Source: Acidobacteriota bacterium (GTDB taxonomy: Bacteria; Acidobacteriota; Terriglobia; Terriglobales; Acidobacteriaceae). Taken from it: a DNA stretch of 12,715 nt. Positions 5,677 through 12,715 of the stretch are shown piece by piece (positions within the stretch are counted from its first letter, which is position 1; every line of letters begins with the position of its first letter). The notes beneath the pieces were generated by a model. The model was not told where the DNA came from. It saw nothing but the letters and a program-made list of their open reading frames with translations, and searched no databases. Location: positions 1 to 12,715 of the forward strand of contig JAJZFE010000454.1 of NCBI GenBank assembly GCA_021798655.1. Reading direction: 5' to 3'. A program made the translations under genes and the position numbers.

Positions 5677-7476
5677 TTACAGCACAGGCCCATCGTCATG
5701 CAGCATGGCCTTGCGTACGATCTTCATCGGCGCGGGGCCCTGGCGCATGTAGTCGTCGTGGAAGTGCTGCAGGTTGAACGCCGCGCCCTGCTGCTTCATC
5801 GCATCGGCGCGCAGCTTCATGATCTCCAGCTTGCCGAGCGTGTAGTAGAGGTAGAGCGCGTCGCTGGTGCCACGCTTGGTCTCCATCTGGCCGATGGTGC
5901 GCGACTGGTAGCCGTCGCTGACGAAGAAGTCCACGGCCTGCTCCTGGGTCATCGCGCCGCCGACGCCGGTGTGCATCCGAATGCAGACGACGAAGCGCGC
6001 ATCGCGCAGCAGGGCGTCCTGCAGCTGGCCCAGCCGGATGAGCCGCGCCTGACGCACGGCCGCCGCATCGTCGGGAGACGCGGGCTGCGCGTAGCCTTCA
6101 TCCAGCATCATCTGCTCGCAGTAGTGCGCCCAGCCTTCGATGGCGGAGTTCGAGCCGAGCAGCTGCCGCACCTTGGAGGGGAACTGGTCCTGCCAGAGGA
6201 ACTGCACGTAGTGGCCGGGGTACGCCTCATGCACGCTGGTGGAGACGATGGTGCCGACGTTGAACGCGGCCATGTGCTCGGCGATGCGCTCCGGGGACCA
6301 GTCCTTCTCCGGCAGCGTGACGTTGAAGTAGGCCTTCTTGGAGTGCATCTCGAACGGCCCCGGAGCATCCATAGAGGCCTGCGTTGTCGCGCGCATGAAC
6401 GGCGGCGTCTCTTCAAGCGTGGGCTGCACGTCGCTGGGGATGGTGATGATCTGCTTGGCGCGGATGAATGCGATCTCGGAGTTGAACTGGTCGTGGAAGG
6501 CGTTGAGCAGCTTGTCCGGCGCGGGGTGGATGGTGGCCAGCTCGGCGAGCTCCTGCTGCGGCGTCTTGGTGGGGTCGATCAGCTTGGCAACGCGCGCGAA
6601 CTCGGCCTGGTTTTTGTGCAGGTCGTCGAGGCCGATCTGCAGCAGGTGGTCCAGCGGAATGTCCACCATCTCGTTGTAGAGCAGCGCCTTCTGGAAGGTG
6701 TCGGCGCCGTAGCGGAAGTCGCCGTTGGAGCGCGGCAGCAGGTCGGCCTTCATCCACGCGCCGTAGCTCTTGAGCGCGTCGATGACGGCGGCGTTGGACT
6801 TCGCGAAGTCGGCTTTGGCCGCGGCGTCGGTGGCGTCGGCAAAGGCGCTGGGTACGTCGGTCTGGAAGAAGCTGACCAGGCCGTCGATCTGCTCGAGCGC
6901 GATCTCGGTGTAGATGCGCGGGGGATTCTTCAGGTTTTTGCGAGCCTCCAGCAGCGCTTGCGGAATCTGCCGCTCGCGCTCGACCGCTGCACGAAGACGA
7001 ATGTTGGCGGGAGCGTAGGGCCTCTCCATCAGCACGAAGATGGAGTTGGTCACACCGCTGGAGTAGCTGTCCGGGTTCTTTTCCCAGCCGCGAATGACCT
7101 CCAGCTGCAGCAGCTGGGCGCGGATGTGGCCGAGCAGGATGGCGTAGTCGCCGGCCGGCACGGCGTCGAGCGCCGCAGGGTCGATCTGCGCGAGCTTCTT
7201 CTCCATCTCATGCAGCGCAGTGACCTGGCGCTGCACGTCTGCGGCGGAGTAATCCTCCAGCTGCGTGTCGTACTGGTGCAGGCCGGCGGCGGTGCCGGTG
7301 GTGGGCGAGTACTTGAAGTAGATCTGGTCGAAGTACTGCTCGCTGAGAAAGTGGAACGTCTGCCCGGCGCCGTCGGCCGAGACGTGCTGCGCCTGTGCGG
7401 CAAAGGTGCCTGCCATTGCGATGATCCCCACTCCGACCAGCCAGCCGGCCCTCTTCCATGCGTTCCGTCTCAACAA
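5677..7476 (-). CDS. Secreted DUF885 family metallopeptidase-like protein
   Basis: The 599-residue product starts with a Sec signal peptide of about 30 residues (basic MLRRNAWKR, hydrophobic WLVGVGIIAMAG, cleavage near AQA-Q). The rest matches the DUF885 family, common in Acidobacteriota and Proteobacteria, which resembles zinc carboxypeptidases of the M32/M3 type. The key motif is H416-E417-x-x-P-G-H422 (HEAYPGH), with E447-GWAHY-452 about 30 residues later; these give the HExxxxH…E ligand arrangement. The C-terminal helices include QSRTIGQ and YYTLGK (545-549). I infer a periplasmic or secreted zinc peptidase; the substrate is unknown. The start is TTG, supported by AGGAGGAG 6 nt upstream; the next in-frame Met (21) would destroy the signal peptide. 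The gene begins 38 nt after the GT87 stop, so the two are probably co-transcribed. Confidence 0.93.
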   Translation of the reverse strand: MLRRNAWKRAGWLVGVGIIAMAGTFAAQAQHVSADGAGQTFHFLSEQYFDQIYFKYSPTTGTAAGLHQYDTQLEDYSAADVQRQVTALHEMEKKLAQIDPAALDAVPAGDYAILLGHIRAQLLQLEVIRGWEKNPDSYSSGVTNSIFVLMERPYAPANIRLRAAVERERQIPQALLEARKNLKNPPRIYTEIALEQIDGLVSFFQTDVPSAFADATDAAAKADFAKSNAAVIDALKSYGAWMKADLLPRSNGDFRYGADTFQKALLYNEMVDIPLDHLLQIGLDDLHKNQAEFARVAKLIDPTKTPQQELAELATIHPAPDKLLNAFHDQFNSEIAFIRAKQIITIPSDVQPTLEETPPFMRATTQASMDAPGPFEMHSKKAYFNVTLPEKDWSPERIAEHMAAFNVGTIVSTSVHEAYPGHYVQFLWQDQFPSKVRQLLGSNSAIEGWAHYCEQMMLDEGYAQPASPDDAAAVRQARLIRLGQLQDALLRDARFVVCIRMHTGVGGAMTQEQAVDFFVSDGYQSRTIGQMETKRGTSDALYLYYTLGKLEIMKLRADAMKQQGAAFNLQHFHDDYMRQGPAPMKIVRKAMLHDDGPVL

Positions 7477-7482
7477 GGCAAA

Positions 7483-7490
7483 CTCCTCCT
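7483..7490 (-). promoter_or_regulatory. Strong Shine-Dalgarno deciding a TTG start
   Basis: On the minus strand AGGAGGAG is followed by TTTGCC and then the TTG start of the DUF885 gene. It is the strongest ribosome site in the window, paired with a weak start codon, and fixes the start at 7476. Confidence 0.85.
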
Positions 7491-7514
7491 GTGCAGCAAC
7501 ATTATTCTACCTAG

Positions 7515-8810
7515 CTAGACCGGGGCCAGTTTTGCCGGGTGACGGGCTTCGGCGCTGTTGTGTCGGAGCTGGAAACAGAGCAACCCAATGAGCACCAACC
7601 CCGCGTAGAGCGGATAACTGTAGATCCAGTTGACGAAGGGGTTGGCGGCACAGCTGCCCAGCACGACGGCATAGTTCGCGAGCAGCACAAAGCAGACGAC
7701 AAAGGCCGCAGAGATGCGTCCGGTTTGACGCAGAGAGACGGCGACGACGTAGACGCAGCCTGCGTAGAAGACGCCGTAGTGGTGCGTCCAGACGATGGGC
7801 GAAGCGATGGTGGAGACCAGACCGAAGAGGACGAAGTCTGCGACGGGGTCGCGCCAGCGTCTCCACATCGGCACCACCAAGGCAAAGGTCAGCAGGGCCA
7901 CCGTGGAGAGGAGCGTACCGAAGTAGACCACCGCGTTGTAGGGCGGGTACCAGAAGTAGCCGGGCGATGGGTCGCTGAAGCCGTTGCGAAGCAGACGCTG
8001 CAGCCAGCCGTTGACGGACTGGTTCTCTGGAATGCTTTCGCCGTGATGGCTGAGGAAGCGGAGCGCGGCGAGGTACTCAAACTCGTGCCGCCAGCCGAAG
8101 GCAAGGACGGCAAGCAGTTGCAGCAGAGCGGCCATTCCGAGCAACGCGACGACGAAGCGCCACTGTCTCCGCAAAACTCCCCAGAGCAGAAAGAGCGCCA
8201 GCGGTGGCTTGAACGCGCAGGCGATGGCCAGCGCAATGCCGGCCGACGCGCGACGATGACGCATCCACAACCAGAGCGCCAGCGTGAAGAGGAAGGTGAT
8301 CAGCGTCTGAATCTGGCCGAGGTTGAGGCCGTTGATCAGCGGATAGAAGAAGATGCCCAGACTCGCGACGAGGGCCCGCACCTGCCATCGATAGCTGCCC
8401 TGCCCCGGCAACAGCAGCAGAAAGATGGAGCCCGCAAACCACAGCGTAAGCAGCGCACTGACCATGACAATCACCGCGATGACCGTGTGCATTGAGGTGT
8501 GCAGCGCCTGCGCCACGTAACCTATGAGCAACGATGAGGTGGGGTATTGAAACTTTTTGTGCTGCACCAGGACCAGCGTGGGGTACAGCGGCTCAGTGCT
8601 GCGCGCAAGGCTAAACGCAAGGTCCATGAAGTAGGAGGAGTCTTCGCCGATCTTGCCGCGCAGGCTGAGAAGCAGGGCCGAGAGCCCGTTCGCGTGTGGT
8701 CTGGTCAAGAACAGCAGCAGCGATACCGCGATGTTCAACGCGCTCAACGACAGCAACGCTCGAAGGACGGCGGTGTGTGAGGAACTTGCATCGCGCGGCA
8801 CGTTTGGCAT
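7515..8810 (-). CDS. GT87 (DUF2029) family polytopic glycosyltransferase
   Basis: The 431-residue product has about ten hydrophobic membrane segments, as in GT-C glycosyltransferases that use polyprenyl-phosphate sugars on the outer face of the inner membrane. GT87 features include an acidic first loop (GEDSSYFMDLA, 55-65), FYPLINGLNLGQIQ (155-168), FKPPLALFLL (200-209), NQSVNG (263-268) and ASPIVWTHHYG (336-346). GT87 includes mycobacterial mannosyltransferases such as PimE; the donor and acceptor here are unknown. The frame is open back to 8960, but that start would overlap the divergent acyltransferase gene. The ATG at 8808-8810 gives the normal N-terminus, a short basic segment before the first membrane helix. 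No Shine-Dalgarno is seen; TACACT ends 6 nt before the ATG. An ATG at 8889-8891 is an alternative. The neighbouring acyltransferase suggests both act on one envelope glycan. Confidence 0.88.
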   Translation of the reverse strand: MPNVPRDASSSHTAVLRALLSLSALNIAVSLLLFLTRPHANGLSALLLSLRGKIGEDSSYFMDLAFSLARSTEPLYPTLVLVQHKKFQYPTSSLLIGYVAQALHTSMHTVIAVIVMVSALLTLWFAGSIFLLLLPGQGSYRWQVRALVASLGIFFYPLINGLNLGQIQTLITFLFTLALWLWMRHRRASAGIALAIACAFKPPLALFLLWGVLRRQWRFVVALLGMAALLQLLAVLAFGWRHEFEYLAALRFLSHHGESIPENQSVNGWLQRLLRNGFSDPSPGYFWYPPYNAVVYFGTLLSTVALLTFALVVPMWRRWRDPVADFVLFGLVSTIASPIVWTHHYGVFYAGCVYVVAVSLRQTGRISAAFVVCFVLLANYAVVLGSCAANPFVNWIYSYPLYAGLVLIGLLCFQLRHNSAEARHPAKLAPV

Positions 8811-8816
8811 ACCGCG

Positions 8817-8846
8817 AGTGTAGCGAATGCGGTTGCCCGCCCACAA
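8817..8846 (-). promoter_or_regulatory. Possible promoter of the GT87 gene
   Basis: On the minus strand TTGTGG (8846-8841) is separated by 18 nt from TACACT (8822-8817), which ends 6 nt before the ATG at 8810. Transcription would then start at about the start codon, giving a leaderless mRNA, consistent with the absence of a Shine-Dalgarno. The -35 match is weak (3 of 6). The 133-nt gap also holds the start region of the divergent acyltransferase gene. Confidence 0.3.
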
Positions 8847-8943
8847 CAACGCGCTGAGCGCCGGCAACGAGGAGCTGACCGCGAAGTGCATGGTAGAGTC
8901 AAGAAGATTTTCGGGCGGCAGTCTGCCCTGAAGCGCGGCGTCC

Positions 8944-10062
8944 ATGACAGAGACCTCCAACCCACCCCTGCAGGGCTACCTGCCTACGCTCGACGGCTGG
9001 CGCGCCGTTGCGATTTTGCTGGTCCTGCTGACGCACGACCGAGTCCACCGGGTGAGCCAGATCTCCACCGAAGCGATCCACACCAGCCATGGCCGCGGCC
9101 AGGGCGGGGTTGAACTCTTTTTCTGCATCAGCGGAGTGCTCATCTGCACACGGCTGCTGGAAGAAGAACGGCTCAACGGCACAATCTGCCTGAAGAATTT
9201 CTACCTTCGCCGCGGGTTTCGGATTCAGCCTGCCGCGTGGGTCTATCTGGGCTTTATCACCGTGCTGATGGCCACCGGGGTGCTGACGCACGCGTATGAC
9301 GGAATCGGTTACTCCCTGCTGATGGTACGGAACTACCTTCCACCGCACTTTTCTCCGAGATACTGGTACACAGACCACTTCTGGTCACTCTCGGTGGAAG
9401 AGCACTTCTATCTCTTTCTGCCGCTCTTTCTGCTGGTGGTGCGGCGGCGGCGCGTGGCCATGCTGGTGGGGCTGGTGCTTCTGCTGACTTTGTGGACGCG
9501 CTTTGTCGGGCTGCATCCAGCCCTGCAGTTTGGCTGGCGGCTGCCGCTCCGTACAGACTTCGCCGCCAAGCAGTTGGTATTGTCCTCGGCCATCGGTGTC
9601 GCGCTGACGAAGCCGGCATTCAGGTCGTGGTGTCGACGCCGGATGCTTCCGTTTGCAGCACTGCCGGTGGCTGCCGCGCTCTTCTGGCTGGCGGCCTGGC
9701 ACATTGGTGAAGCCACCGCATCGGTGGCGTTGTGCGCCTACCCGCTGTTGGTTGTCAGCACGCTGCTGCACCCTGAGAGTGTGCCGGGCAAGATGTTGGA
9801 GTGGGCCCCGGTGCGGTGGGTCGGCCGCATCTCCTACTCCATCTACCTATGGCAGATGCCCTTCTTTCCGTTCTTCTATCCGGTGGCGACGTCGCACTCG
9901 CACCTGCTGGTTCTGCTGTCGCAGACGTGGCTTCGCTACCCAACTGTTCTGGGCTTGAGCCTGATGAGCTACTACTGGATTGAGAAGCCGTTCATTCGCA
10001 TAGGACATCAGCTGGCGAAGTCTGCCGTACCAGGACGGGGCGAGACGTCGGCATCCAGGTGA
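8944..10062 (+). CDS. OafA/YrhL-type membrane acyltransferase (Acyl_transf_3)
   Basis: The 372-residue, multi-helix inner-membrane protein belongs to acyltransferase family 3, which moves acyl groups (often acetyl) onto extracytoplasmic sugars such as O-antigen, exopolysaccharide or peptidoglycan. The N-terminal signature is LDGWRAVAILLVLLTH (16-31), ending in the conserved, likely catalytic His31. RxxxRxxP is R89, R93 and P96. GVELFFCISGVLI (55-67), FWSLSVEEHFYLFLP (146-160), GRISYSIYLWQMP (294-306) and YWIEKPF (344-350) complete the family pattern. No SGNH domain is fused, so it is the short form. It diverges from the GT87 gene, and its stop lies 30 nt from the convergent small TonB-domain gene. 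There is no clear Shine-Dalgarno, but no other start near the conserved N-terminus fits. The acceptor is unknown. Confidence 0.93.
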   Translation: MTETSNPPLQGYLPTLDGWRAVAILLVLLTHDRVHRVSQISTEAIHTSHGRGQGGVELFFCISGVLICTRLLEEERLNGTICLKNFYLRRGFRIQPAAWVYLGFITVLMATGVLTHAYDGIGYSLLMVRNYLPPHFSPRYWYTDHFWSLSVEEHFYLFLPLFLLVVRRRRVAMLVGLVLLLTLWTRFVGLHPALQFGWRLPLRTDFAAKQLVLSSAIGVALTKPAFRSWCRRRMLPFAALPVAAALFWLAAWHIGEATASVALCAYPLLVVSTLLHPESVPGKMLEWAPVRWVGRISYSIYLWQMPFFPFFYPVATSHSHLLVLLSQTWLRYPTVLGLSLMSYYWIEKPFIRIGHQLAKSAVPGRGETSASR

Positions 10063-10092
10063 CGGCACGCATTACCGGGCCGAAAGGGGCGC

Positions 10093-10464
10093 TTACTCGC
10101 GCCAGCGGGTCTCGCGGTCGAAGGCCAGCGACAGCGTCAGCGGTGTGGCGACCGGGTGGCCATCGCGCATGGCTGGCTGAAAGCGCCATTGCAGGACGGA
10201 GACCATCGCACTGAAGTCGAAGTAGTCGTTGTCCGACTGCACCACGCGCGGATGCCGCGGCACACCATGCTCATCGACGGTGAACGCGACCTGCACCACA
10301 TAGCGGCCCTTGGGCGCACCCTTGGGGTACTTTACCGGCGGCTCCTTCAGCGCAACAGGGAAGGACGTCGGCTGCATCACCGGCTCAACCGACGGCGCGG
10401 ACTGCTGGGCAGCAGCCTGACCGAGCGGCCATAAAAGCAGCGCACATGCCAAAAGTCTCTTCAT
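10093..10464 (-). CDS. Small secreted TonB C-terminal-domain protein
   Basis: The 123-residue product starts with a clear Sec signal peptide (MKRLLACALLLWPLGQAAAQ, cleavage AAA-Q at 19/20). Almost all the rest is one TonB C-terminal-like domain: a PPVKYPKGAPKGRY entry (42-55), VVQVAFTVDEHGVPRHPRVVQS (56-77), then VLQWRFQPAMRDGHPV (90-105) and a last strand. There is no uncleaved membrane helix and no room for a long Pro-rich linker, so it is not a full TonB; it is probably a free periplasmic domain of unknown partner. It resembles the protein at 2893-3432 in design. The frame is open to 10557, but that start lacks a signal peptide. The ATG at 10462-10464 has no Shine-Dalgarno; TATACT ends 7 nt before it. 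It lies 104 nt downstream of mfd on the same strand but seems to have its own promoter. Confidence 0.85.
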   Translation of the reverse strand: MKRLLACALLLWPLGQAAAQQSAPSVEPVMQPTSFPVALKEPPVKYPKGAPKGRYVVQVAFTVDEHGVPRHPRVVQSDNDYFDFSAMVSVLQWRFQPAMRDGHPVATPLTLSLAFDRETRWRE

Positions 10465-10465
10465 A

Positions 10466-10500
10466 CACGTGAGTATAGTCACGTGACTTTTGTTTATGAA
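10466..10500 (-). promoter_or_regulatory. Promoter with tandem CACGTGA boxes
   Basis: On the minus strand TTCATA (10500-10495, 4 of 6) lies 17 nt before TATACT (10477-10472, 5 of 6), which lies 7 nt before the ATG, so the transcript may be leaderless. On the + strand CACGTGA occurs at 10466-10472 and 10480-10486, exactly 14 bp apart. The second copy is part of the perfect 12-bp palindrome AGTCACGTGACT (10477-10488). One box covers the likely transcription start and the other the spacer next to the -10, the positions expected of a repressor operator. Confidence 0.5.
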
Positions 10501-10538
10501 AGAGTAATCTTCGGTTTGCCGCGAAAATCTGTGCAGCG

Positions 10539-10557
10539 GTGTCCCACAACAGGACAC
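10539..10557 (-). terminator. Weak hairpin after mfd
   Basis: GTGTCC and GGACAC form a 6-bp stem with a 7-nt loop, 12 nt past the mfd stop. A TTTT run comes only about 10 nt later on the minus strand, so this is at best a weak terminator. Confidence 0.3.
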
Positions 10558-10568
10558 ATTCCGCGTCG

Positions 10569-12715
10569 CTACTGCCCTGCGAGCAGCTCCAGCAGCTCCC
10601 GCGTTTCGGCCAGGACCACGTCAGCCTGCGCGCCGGAGAGCGGCCACTTGAGCACGCCCTGGGGGGTGAACTGTGCGCCGTTTTTGGCTTTTTTAGCTAC
10701 TAGTTTCATCAGCATAGCCGGGTTGATGCCGCGCCCGTCGTCGGTCGAACCGGGTGCCGGGGCGGCGTGCAGCTTTTCGCTGAAGGTGACGTAGAGCATC
10801 TCGCGCATCGGCTTCATCACGACGGCCTTGGAGAGCGGCGCGTTGGCCGGGCGCACGGCGGCGGTCTCGCGGAGGGCGCGGGTGGCGTTGGACTCCGGGC
10901 GGGTGAGGGCGGCGCGGCTGGAGAACTGCAGGCTGGCGCTCTGCGGAGCCTGGCCGTGGCGCCCGGCCAGCGGCACCGACGGCCGCGAGGTGTTCGCCCA
11001 GCTGCCGAAGCTGGGGCGGATGGGGGCCTTGGCCGGGGGCGGTGCGGGCTTGGCAGCCACTTCGATCGCCGTGCGTTTGCGCTCGATCTGCGCGATGCCC
11101 AGCTGCTCGCAGGTGAGGCGGATCTCGGCTGCGGCGAGCAGGTGCAGCACGGTCTCGGGCGGCTTGCCGTAACGGTCTTCCAGCTCGGCGCGCACCTCAG
11201 TGAGCACGGCGGAGTTCTCCGCGCCGGCGATGCGTTTGTACATGCGCAGGCGCTGGCCCTCTTCGGCGATGTAGTCGCCGTCGATGCGCAGGCTGATGCC
11301 GAGCGAGACGGTGACCTGCGGGCGCTCGTCGTGCGCGTTGCCCTTCAGCCGGTTGACGGCCTCTTCGAGCATCGTCGTGTACATCTCAAAGCCGATGGCT
11401 TCGATGTGGCCGGACTGCTCGCCGCCGAGCATGTTGCCTGCGCCGCGCAGCTCCAGGTCGAGTGCGGCGATCTTGAAGCCGGCGCCGAGGTCCGAGAATT
11501 CTTTGAGCGCCGCGAGCCTGCGCCGCGCGATGTCGGTGAGCTGCTGCTCGGGCGGGATGAGCAGGTAGGCATAGGCGCGGCGGTTGCTGCGGCCTACGCG
11601 GCCGCGCAGCTGGTACAGCTCGCTGAGGCCGTGGCGGTCGGCGCGGTTGATGATGATGGTGTTGGCGCGCGGGATGTCGAGGCCGTTTTCGATGATGCTG
11701 GTGGCGCAGAGCACGTCGTACTCGCCGTCCATGAAGGCGAGCATGGTGCGTTCGAGCTCGGCCTCGGGCAGCTGTCCGTGCGCGACGACGACGCGCGCCT
11801 GCGGCACGAGCTCGCGAATCTTCGAGGCCAGCTCATAGATGGTCTCGACGCGGTTGTGCACGAAGTAGACCTGGCCGCCGCGTTCCAGCTCGACTTCGAC
11901 AGCGGTGCGGACGAGCTTCTCGTCGAACTTGGCGACGATGGTCTGGATGGCCATGCGGTCGCGCGGCGGCGTCTCAATGACGCTCATATCGCGCAGGCCG
12001 ACGAGGGACATGTTCAGCGTGCGCGGAATGGGCGTGGCCGACATGCTGAGCACGTCGATGGCCGCGCGCATCTGCTTCAACCGCTCCTTGTGACGCACGC
12101 CGAAGCGCTGCTCTTCATCGACGACGAGCAGCCCGAGGTCCTGGAACTTGAGCCCCTGCGAGAGGAGCGCGTGCGTGCCGATGAGGATGTCCACCTTGCC
12201 CTGTTCGCAGCGCTCCATCACGTCCTTCTTCTCCTTGGCCGAGCGGAAGCGCGAGAGCATCTCGACGACGATGGGGAACTTCGACATGCGGCGCTTGAAG
12301 CTCTCAAAGTGCTGGAAGCAGAGCACGGTGGTGGGCGTGAGCACGGCGACCTGTTTGCCATCCTGCACGGCCTTGAATGCCGCACGCATGGCGACCTCGG
12401 TCTTGCCGTAGCCCACGTCGCCGCAGAGCAGGCGGTCCATGGGCTGCGTGGTCTCCATGTCGGCCTTGATGTCTTTGATGGCGCTGAGCTGATCTTCGGT
12501 CTCGTTGAAGTCGAAGGCGTCTTCGAACTCGCGCATCATGTTGTTGTCGGGCGAGAAGGCGTAGCCCTGCGCGGCCTTGCGCTGCGCGTAGAGCTTGAGC
12601 AGCTCTTCGGCCATGTCCTGCATGGCTTTTTTGACACGCGCCTTGGTCTTGGCCCAGGCCGGGTTGCCGAGCCGATTGAGCTGCGGCGCAGGGCCGGTCT
12701 CCGTGCTGCGGTACT
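10569..12715 (-). CDS. mfd: Transcription-repair coupling factor Mfd (partial, C-terminal two thirds)
   Basis: Mfd is a DNA translocase that pushes stalled RNA polymerase off DNA and recruits UvrA for nucleotide excision repair. 714 codons plus stop are present; the 5' end (UvrB-like region and most of the polymerase-interacting domain) lies beyond the window. The first visible residues include LGNPAWAKTKARVKKA and ELLKLYAQR, the end of the polymerase-interacting domain and relay. Counting from the Met at 12623, motif I is GDVGYGKTE (68-76), motif II DEEQ (169-172), motif III SATPIP (195-200), motif VI QLRGRVGRS (338-346), and GAGNMLGGEQSGHIEAIGF (394-412) belongs to the translocation/TRG region. 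The C-terminal D7 domain (about 435-684) is interrupted at about 524-606 by a low-complexity Ala/Pro/Arg/Ser-rich segment. The helicase core looks fully functional. Confidence 0.97.
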   Translation of the reverse strand, partial: YRSTETGPAPQLNRLGNPAWAKTKARVKKAMQDMAEELLKLYAQRKAAQGYAFSPDNNMMREFEDAFDFNETEDQLSAIKDIKADMETTQPMDRLLCGDVGYGKTEVAMRAAFKAVQDGKQVAVLTPTTVLCFQHFESFKRRMSKFPIVVEMLSRFRSAKEKKDVMERCEQGKVDILIGTHALLSQGLKFQDLGLLVVDEEQRFGVRHKERLKQMRAAIDVLSMSATPIPRTLNMSLVGLRDMSVIETPPRDRMAIQTIVAKFDEKLVRTAVEVELERGGQVYFVHNRVETIYELASKIRELVPQARVVVAHGQLPEAELERTMLAFMDGEYDVLCATSIIENGLDIPRANTIIINRADRHGLSELYQLRGRVGRSNRRAYAYLLIPPEQQLTDIARRRLAALKEFSDLGAGFKIAALDLELRGAGNMLGGEQSGHIEAIGFEMYTTMLEEAVNRLKGNAHDERPQVTVSLGISLRIDGDYIAEEGQRLRMYKRIAGAENSAVLTEVRAELEDRYGKPPETVLHLLAAAEIRLTCEQLGIAQIERKRTAIEVAAKPAPPPAKAPIRPSFGSWANTSRPSVPLAGRHGQAPQSASLQFSSRAALTRPESNATRALRETAAVRPANAPLSKAVVMKPMREMLYVTFSEKLHAAPAPGSTDDGRGINPAMLMKLVAKKAKNGAQFTPQGVLKWPLSGAQADVVLAETRELLELLAGQ
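10806..11054 (-). other. Low-complexity insertion inside the Mfd D7 domain
   Basis: About 83 codons rich in Ala, Pro, Arg and Ser lie between the ERKRTAIEV strand and the MLYVTFSEK strand of the Mfd C-terminal domain. In canonical Mfd these strands are joined by a short turn. The reading frame is uninterrupted and the flanking D7 sequence is recognisable, so this is an in-frame disordered insertion rather than a frameshift. Confidence 0.65.

Noticed and set aside
5527..7518. A 663-codon open frame on the + strand
   Set aside because: It is exactly antisense to the DUF885 gene, has a repetitive Val/Arg/Gly/Leu-rich composition typical of the reverse of a GC-rich gene, and has no recognisable domain or Shine-Dalgarno.
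7539..8495. A 318-codon open frame on the + strand
   Set aside because: It is antisense to the GT87 membrane protein, and its very polar, Glu/Gln/Arg-rich product is the expected mirror of hydrophobic codons.
8811..8960. A 50-residue N-terminal extension of the GT87 protein
   Set aside because: It would overlap the start of the divergent acyltransferase gene and places unusual sequence before the first membrane helix.
1..12715. tRNA, rRNA, CRISPR array, insertion sequence, prophage or toxin-antitoxin genes
   Set aside because: No evenly spaced repeats, transposase or integrase motifs, tRNA-like cloverleaf or T-arm motif, or paired small ORFs were found; base and codon use looks uniform across the window.

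Overview
This 12.7 kb, GC-rich window looks like ordinary chromosome from a Gram-negative soil bacterium. Secreted TonB-C-terminal-domain proteins, a DUF885 metallopeptidase-like protein, an acidobacterial-looking secreted protein of unknown function and short 'GCAGATTCC…GGAATGACAAA' intergenic repeats together suggest Acidobacteriota (Terriglobus/Granulicella/Edaphobacter-like). That placement is inference from gene style; no marker gene settles it.

Layout, left to right. Positions 1-101 hold the 3' end of an unidentified + strand gene, possibly an outer-membrane beta-barrel. On the + strand follow moaA (327-1400), a GAF-GGDEF nucleotide cyclase (1551-2669) ending in a strong intrinsic terminator, and a secreted TonB-C-terminal-domain protein (2893-3432) with its own promoter and Shine-Dalgarno. 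A hairpin then separates this from a convergent minus-strand block: a secreted protein of unknown function (4550-3552), galU (5536-4658), a secreted DUF885 protein (7476-5677) and a GT87 polytopic glycosyltransferase (8810-7515). Diverging from the GT87 gene is an OafA-type acyltransferase (8944-10062). The right end, on the minus strand, holds a second small secreted TonB-domain protein (10464-10093) and the 3' two thirds or so of mfd (12715-10569), which runs off the window.

Functionally, galU (UDP-glucose), the GT-C glycosyltransferase and the membrane acyltransferase fit making and decorating an envelope glycan. moaA (molybdopterin) and mfd (transcription-coupled repair) are housekeeping genes. 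The cyclase is the most interesting gene. It keeps an intact GGDEF motif, but the Asp that reads the guanine base (PleD D344) is replaced by Ser. That is the substitution known from Hypr GGDEF enzymes, which make 3',3'-cGAMP rather than only c-di-GMP. It also lacks the RxxD inhibitory site. I found no cGAMP/c-di-GMP (GEMM-type) riboswitch here.

Other points: a tandem CACGTGA pair and 12-bp palindrome over the promoter of the small TonB-domain gene, a long low-complexity insertion in the Mfd C-terminal domain, and several genes with no Shine-Dalgarno but a -10-like hexamer just before the start codon. I see no tRNA, rRNA, CRISPR array, insertion sequence or phage gene.
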